Shown piece after piece: positions 5,502-8,970 of a stretch of 8,970 nt of DNA. Each line of letters starts with the position of its first letter. Position 1 is the stretch's first letter. Location of the stretch: assembly GCA_964569055.1 (NCBI GenBank), contig CAZMSZ010000319.1, positions 1-8,970 on the forward strand, written 5' to 3'. This DNA is from JAWLGW01 sp964569055 (lineage in GTDB: Bacteria > Planctomycetota > J058). Below the pieces are notes generated by a model. The model saw only the letters and a list, made by a program, of their open reading frames with translations. It was not told where the DNA came from and searched no databases. A program made the position numbers and the translations under genes.

Positions 5502-6326
5502 CTACCAGGCGGCCTCGGGCAGGCGCGCCAGGTCGACCACCGGACCGTCGAGGCAGGTGCGCACGTTCTTGTAGCGGCCGTCGGGTCCGGCCAGCCGGCA
5601 CACGCAGGTGAAGCACACCCCGTAGCCGCACGCCATCATGCGCTCCAGCGAGAGCTGCCCCGGCACGCCGGCGCGGCGCGCGATCGCGGCCACGGCCTGG
5701 AGCATGCCCTCGGGGCCGCACGCATACAGGGCCCCGATCGCCCCCGGCCCGCGCGCCTCGAGCTCGGCCGTCAGGAGCTCGGTCACGCGCCCCTGCGTCC
5801 CCGCCGAGCCGTCCTCGGTCGCGACCGCCACGTGGGCCCCGGCCGCGGCCAGCTCCTCGCGCAGGTAGAGGTGCGCCGCGTCGCGCGCGCCGAGCAGGAC
5901 CACGGCCTCGCGCCCCGCGGCCACCAGGGCGCGCACCCACAGCAGGAAGGGCGGGATCCCCACCCCGCCCGCCACGATCAGGGCGGGCCCCTCGCGCGTG
6001 GGCTGCGTGAACGGCTTGCCGAGCGGCCCGACGCCGAGGCACCGATCGCCCGGGCGGAGCGCGCCGAGCAGCGCGGTGCCGCGGCCGTGGACCTGGTACA
6101 GCACGCTCAGCCACGGCCGCTCGCCCCGCGCCGACTGGTCGAGGATCGAGAACGGCCGCGACAGCAGCGGGTCGACCCCGCCCCAGCCGCGGAGCTGCAG
6201 GAACTGCCCGGGCGCGAACCGCGGCAGCTCGCCTTCCACCCCCAGCACCAGCACCCCCGCGTCGGGCGCCACGGGCCGGTGCTCGAGGAGGGCGGCCGTG
6301 AGCTCGCGCGGCGGGGAGAGCGTCAC
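5502..6326 (-). CDS. pyrK: Dihydroorotate dehydrogenase B (NAD+), electron transfer subunit PyrK
   Basis: A 274-residue flavoprotein of the ferredoxin-NADP+ reductase-like family. In class 1B dihydroorotate dehydrogenase, PyrK carries FAD and a [2Fe-2S] cluster and passes electrons from the FMN of PyrD to NAD+ during pyrimidine synthesis. Visible features are the FAD-binding RPFSI (57-61), VHGRGTALL (79-87), GPLGKPF (100-106), the NAD-binding VAGGVGIPP (118-126), an EDGSAGTQGRVTELL stretch (171-185), YACGPEGML (201-209), and the cluster-binding MACGYGVCFTCVC segment. The cluster ligands are Cys233, Cys238, Cys241 and Cys258, the C-x4-C-x2-C...C pattern of PyrK. The length is normal. The GTG start overlaps the stop of the upstream gene by four nt (GTGA), with GAGGTG 5 nt upstream. 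A pyrD gene usually adjoins pyrK, but the next gene here is unrelated. The relaxed first motif (CGYG rather than CGIG) leaves some room for a related PyrK-like reductase. Confidence 0.9.
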   Translation of the reverse strand: MTLSPPRELTAALLEHRPVAPDAGVLVLGVEGELPRFAPGQFLQLRGWGGVDPLLSRPFSILDQSARGERPWLSVLYQVHGRGTALLGALRPGDRCLGVGPLGKPFTQPTREGPALIVAGGVGIPPFLLWVRALVAAGREAVVLLGARDAAHLYLREELAAAGAHVAVATEDGSAGTQGRVTELLTAELEARGPGAIGALYACGPEGMLQAVAAIARRAGVPGQLSLERMMACGYGVCFTCVCRLAGPDGRYKNVRTCLDGPVVDLARLPEAAW

Positions 6327-8833
6327 CGCAGCACCTCGGCGCCGGCGATCGTGACCCCGTCCACGTCGACCCCGCCCACGATCAGCAGCCGCCCGTCGCG
6401 CAGCGCGGTCACCGTGTGCTGGGCGCGCGGGCGGGTCATGTGCGGGTCCGCGGTGGCGCGCGAGGTGCCGGGCGCGCCGGTCCGCGTGGCGAGGAAGCTC
6501 CCCGAGAGCTCGACCACCTCGGCGCTGTCGAGCGCCACGCCGGCCGCGCCGCGGCCGCCCACCAGGACGAACGCCTGCCCGAACGGCGCGACCTCGTGGC
6601 CGGCGCGCGCGGCGATCAGCGGCATGCTGGCGCCCACCAGGGCGGCGTCGTCGCGCACGTCCACGGCCACGGCGTCGGCCCGCGGGCCGCCCGCGTCGGC
6701 CCCGCCCGTCACGAGCACCAGCCGCGCCGAGCGCCGGTAGGCGAGCCCCGCCTGCGCGCGCGCCGCGCCGAGCGCCGCGCTCCCCCTGCGCTCGTCGGCC
6801 GTGAACGCGTCGAGCGTCGCGGTGGGGCCCGCCGCGCCCACGCCGGGCCCGGCGAAGGCGAGCCCGCCTTCGCCGACCGCGTGCAGCTCGGCGCTGGGCT
6901 CGCTGAGCGTGGCGATCACCTCGAAGGCTCGGGTATCCGCCCGCCACAGCTCGACCGCCGCGACCGGGACACCGGCCGCGTCCCGACCGCCGAACACCAG
7001 CACCCGCCCGCTCGACACCGCGACCGCGGCGGCCGCGGTGCGCGGCACCACGAGCGCGCCCGCGTCGCTCCAGACGTCGCGCCCGGCGTCGTACAGCTCG
7101 GCGATCTCCACCACCGCGCCCGCGGCGTCCTCGCCGCCCACGACCAGCACCTCCCGCTTGCCGACCGGCGCGGCGGCGTGCGCGCGGCGCGCGAGCCGCA
7201 GCGGCGCGGCCGGCACGAACGCCTCGGTCGCGGGCACGAACCGCTCCACCGAGGCCAGCGCCGGCGAGACGCCGTCGGTGCCGCCCGCGAGCACGACCTC
7301 CCCGCCGCGCAGCCGCGTGGCGGTGTGGTCGGCGCGCGGCGCGGGCACCGCGACCAGCGGCTCGAACGTCTCGCCCGTCAGGTCGGCGTCGGCGAGGTAG
7401 CGCTCGGGCGGCGCGCCGCCGCCGGCCACCAGGGCGTGCCCGGCGCCGAACGCCACCGCCGCGGGGGCCGGGCGCGGGGTGCCGCTCGGGGCCGCGATCG
7501 GCGTCCAGGTCGAGGTGGCGAGGTCGAGGCGCTCGGCCGTGGTCGGCGCGTCGGGGTCACCGCTGCCGCCGAAAGCGACCACCTCGCCGTCGACGTACAC
7601 CAGGGCGGGGCGGCGGCGCGCGTGCGTCATGGTGCCGGCCGGGGTGACGGTGTCGGTCGCCGGGTCGTACAGCTCGGCGCTCGCGAGCGCGTGGTCGTCG
7701 TCGCCGCGCAGAGGGGTGCCGCCCACCACGATCACGCGGCCGTCGGGCAGGAGCAGCGCCGCGTGCTCGGCGCGGGCCTCCGCGAGGCGCACCCCCGCCT
7801 CGACCGGGCCGCTGCCGTCGGGGGCGAGCAGGAGCAGGCGGTCGGTGGCGAGGAGCGCCCCCGCCCCGCTGGCGCCGCCCGCCACGAGCACGCGCCCGTC
7901 GGCGAGGCGGGTGGCGGTGGCCGCGACCACCGCCGCGCGCGCGTCCGTGGCGGCGGTCGCGAACGTGCCCGCGCCCGCGTCGGGCGTGAACACCTCGATC
8001 CGGCTGACCGGCGTCCCGCTCGGGTCGGCGCCGCCCACCACCACGGCCTTCCCGCCGGCGAGCGGGGCGAGCGCGGGCTGCGAGCGCGCCTCGATCAGGT
8101 CGTCGAGGCGGTCGCGCACGATCGTGCCGTCGGGGAGGCGCCGGAAGCGCTCCACGCTCCGCAGCGCGCCGCTCGGCCCGGTCCCGCCCGCGACCAGCAC
8201 GCCGTCCGCGTCGAGGAGCGCGACCCCGGCGTCCGCGCGCGCGGTCTCGAACGAGGGCCCCAGCGTCACCTGGCCGGTGACGGGGTCGAACACGTAGGTC
8301 GTCGCGCTGAGCGCGCCCCCGGCATCGCGGCCGCCGCCCACCCACACGCTGCCGTCGGGGAACGGGCTGGCGAGCGGTTCGGCGAGCGCGGGCGCGGTCG
8401 AGTCGATCGCGGTCAGCCGGTCGGTGAGGTCGATCAGGAGGAACGGCGAGAGGGCGGCGCGCGAGCCGCGGCGCGGCGAGCGCAGCTCGAGCAGCACGTC
8501 GCGGTGCAGCCCCGGGCCGAGGTCCGCGAGCGCGTCCCACACGAAGGTGTGATCGATCCCCAGCGGGTCGCCGCGCGCGGGGACCGGGTTCTGCGAGCCG
8601 GCGGCCGCCGTCGCCAGCGCGAAGGTGTCGCCGCCGTCGGTGCTGTAGCGCACGCGGACTTGCTGGGGGTCGCCGTCGCGGTCGCGGAGCACGAACTCGA
8701 TCGGGACCGTGGCGGAGGTCTGCACCACGTCGACGTCGGTGACGCGCACGAGCGGGAGGCGCGTTCGTTCGTCCTGACAGCCGCCGAGCGCGACGAGGAG
8801 CAGCAGGAGCGGGATCGGGTGCGCTCGGGTCAT
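6323..8833 (-). CDS. Exported kelch-repeat beta-propeller lipoprotein
   Basis: An 836-residue protein. The N-terminus is a lipoprotein signal: basic start, Leu-rich core (about 7-16), and LGGC with lipidated Cys19, so it should be attached to a membrane surface. Residues about 26-130 form a beta-sandwich-like domain with an Asp/Gly-rich segment (RDRDGDPQQ at 50-58, YSTDGGDTF at 63-71). From about 150 to the end there are about 14 kelch-type units of roughly 48-50 residues. Each has a 'Gly-Arg-Val-Leu-Val-x-Gly-Gly' strand followed by a 'Val-Glu-Leu-Tyr-Asp'-like strand and a His-Ala or Arg-Ala turn. The best examples include DGRVIVVGG, DGEVVAFGG and DGRLLIVGG. These fold as beta-propellers that commonly bind proteins or glycans; no catalytic galactose-oxidase ligand set is evident. 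The ATG at 8833 is chosen because it begins the signal peptide and has GGAG just upstream. Its frame is open further upstream, but that would overlap the divergent gene. First gene of the minus-strand cluster. Confidence 0.85.
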   Translation of the reverse strand: MTRAHPIPLLLLLVALGGCQDERTRLPLVRVTDVDVVQTSATVPIEFVLRDRDGDPQQVRVRYSTDGGDTFALATAAAGSQNPVPARGDPLGIDHTFVWDALADLGPGLHRDVLLELRSPRRGSRAALSPFLLIDLTDRLTAIDSTAPALAEPLASPFPDGSVWVGGGRDAGGALSATTYVFDPVTGQVTLGPSFETARADAGVALLDADGVLVAGGTGPSGALRSVERFRRLPDGTIVRDRLDDLIEARSQPALAPLAGGKAVVVGGADPSGTPVSRIEVFTPDAGAGTFATAATDARAAVVAATATRLADGRVLVAGGASGAGALLATDRLLLLAPDGSGPVEAGVRLAEARAEHAALLLPDGRVIVVGGTPLRGDDDHALASAELYDPATDTVTPAGTMTHARRRPALVYVDGEVVAFGGSGDPDAPTTAERLDLATSTWTPIAAPSGTPRPAPAAVAFGAGHALVAGGGAPPERYLADADLTGETFEPLVAVPAPRADHTATRLRGGEVVLAGGTDGVSPALASVERFVPATEAFVPAAPLRLARRAHAAAPVGKREVLVVGGEDAAGAVVEIAELYDAGRDVWSDAGALVVPRTAAAAVAVSSGRVLVFGGRDAAGVPVAAVELWRADTRAFEVIATLSEPSAELHAVGEGGLAFAGPGVGAAGPTATLDAFTADERRGSAALGAARAQAGLAYRRSARLVLVTGGADAGGPRADAVAVDVRDDAALVGASMPLIAARAGHEVAPFGQAFVLVGGRGAAGVALDSAEVVELSGSFLATRTGAPGTSRATADPHMTRPRAQHTVTALRDGRLLIVGGVDVDGVTIAGAEVLR
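6332..6337 (-). promoter_or_regulatory. Ribosome binding site of pyrK inside the upstream gene
   Basis: GAGGTG on the minus strand lies 5 nt before the GTG at 6326, within the last codons of the kelch lipoprotein gene. With the four-nt GTGA overlap it fixes the pyrK start and implies coupled translation. Confidence 0.65.
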
Positions 8834-8939
8834 TCTCTCCACCCCGGCGGGGCGCGTGACTCTAGGCTCTGTCGCGAAGCTCGGATCGCGCCGTCGCGAA
8901 GCAATCGTCGCCGCAGGCGAGGCGCGAGGAGGGACAGCA
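8834..8939. promoter_or_regulatory. Divergent intergenic region with promoters for the minus-strand cluster and the right-edge gene
   Basis: This 106-bp region separates the starts of two divergent genes and must contain at least the promoter of the six-gene minus-strand cluster. A weak minus-strand -10 candidate is TAGAGT (8859-8864), without a convincing -35 at normal spacing. No clear plus-strand promoter is visible. Two 10-bp direct repeats are the main candidate regulatory elements. Confidence 0.5.
8871..8902. repeat. Pair of 10-bp direct repeats, possible operator
   Basis: GTCGCGAAGC occurs at 8871-8880 and again, identically, at 8893-8902, 22 bp start to start, or about two helical turns. 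Each copy contains the palindrome TCGCGA. The same-face spacing between divergent genes suggests binding sites for a dimeric or cooperative regulator. With only two copies in GC-rich DNA this remains tentative. Confidence 0.45.
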
Positions 8940-8970
8940 ATGCAGCGCATTGTGCCCGACGAGCAACGAA
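8940..8970 (+). CDS. Start of a divergent gene (3' truncated by the window edge)
   Basis: An ATG at 8940 is preceded by GAGGAGGGA (8926-8934). Its AGGAGG core sits 7 nt before the ATG, the best Shine-Dalgarno sequence in the window. The frame is open for the remaining ten codons (MQRIVPDEQR) and runs off the edge. Too little is present to name a family. It is read divergently from the minus-strand cluster and may share its control region. Confidence 0.6.
   Translation, partial: MQRIVPDEQR

Noticed and set aside
7479..8297. A plus-strand frame antisense to the kelch gene
   Set aside because: Low-complexity Ser/Ala/Pro/Arg product with no domains; the minus-strand frame has regular kelch repeats across the same interval.
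8834..8950. A longer start for the kelch lipoprotein at 8950
   Set aside because: The extra 39 residues precede a well-formed lipoprotein signal peptide starting at 8833 and would overlap the divergent gene start and its ribosome binding site.

Overview
The window is very GC-rich, with G/C strongly favoured at third codon positions, several GTG starts, tightly packed genes, a Hanks-type Ser/Thr kinase and a large kelch-type lipoprotein. Together these suggest a high-GC, Gram-negative, developmentally complex bacterium, most likely Myxococcota or a relative, with Planctomycetota as an alternative. No rRNA or other phylogenetic marker is present, so this assignment is an inference. I see no tRNA, rRNA, CRISPR array, insertion sequence or prophage gene.

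Left part (1-1991, plus strand). The window opens inside the C-terminus of an Rpn/DUF4351-type PD-(D/E)XK nuclease-transposase-like protein, which carries a 12-bp tandem repeat. A GDPD-like phosphodiesterase (289-1053) follows. After a 122-bp gap with a long inverted repeat comes an unrecognised protein with about six membrane spans (1176-1991). That gene ends tail-to-tail, 2 nt from the cluster on the other strand.

Right part (1994-8833, minus strand). Six genes run in one direction with junctions of -4, 38, 12, 2 and 9 nt, so they probably form one operon. In transcription order they are: a large kelch beta-propeller lipoprotein (8833-6323); PyrK, the FAD/[2Fe-2S] electron-transfer subunit of class 1B dihydroorotate dehydrogenase (6326-5502); a cytoplasmic helical/proline-rich protein (5463-4882); two tandem, related membrane-anchored proteins sharing an unnamed domain (4869-4384 and 4381-3770); and a transmembrane Ser/Thr protein kinase (3760-1994). 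Apart from pyrK, the products look like a surface or membrane signalling set: an exported propeller, two anchored small-domain proteins, an adaptor-like protein and a receptor-type kinase. How they work together is inferred from context only. No pyrD adjoins pyrK here.

Right edge (8834-8970). A 106-bp divergent intergenic region holds two copies of a 10-bp direct repeat 22 bp apart. It is followed by an excellent Shine-Dalgarno sequence and the first ten codons of a plus-strand gene that runs off the window.

The most unusual parts are the tandem paralogous domain pair coupled to the kinase, the adaptor-like protein with a possible phosphoacceptor tail, and the placement of pyrK in such a cluster.
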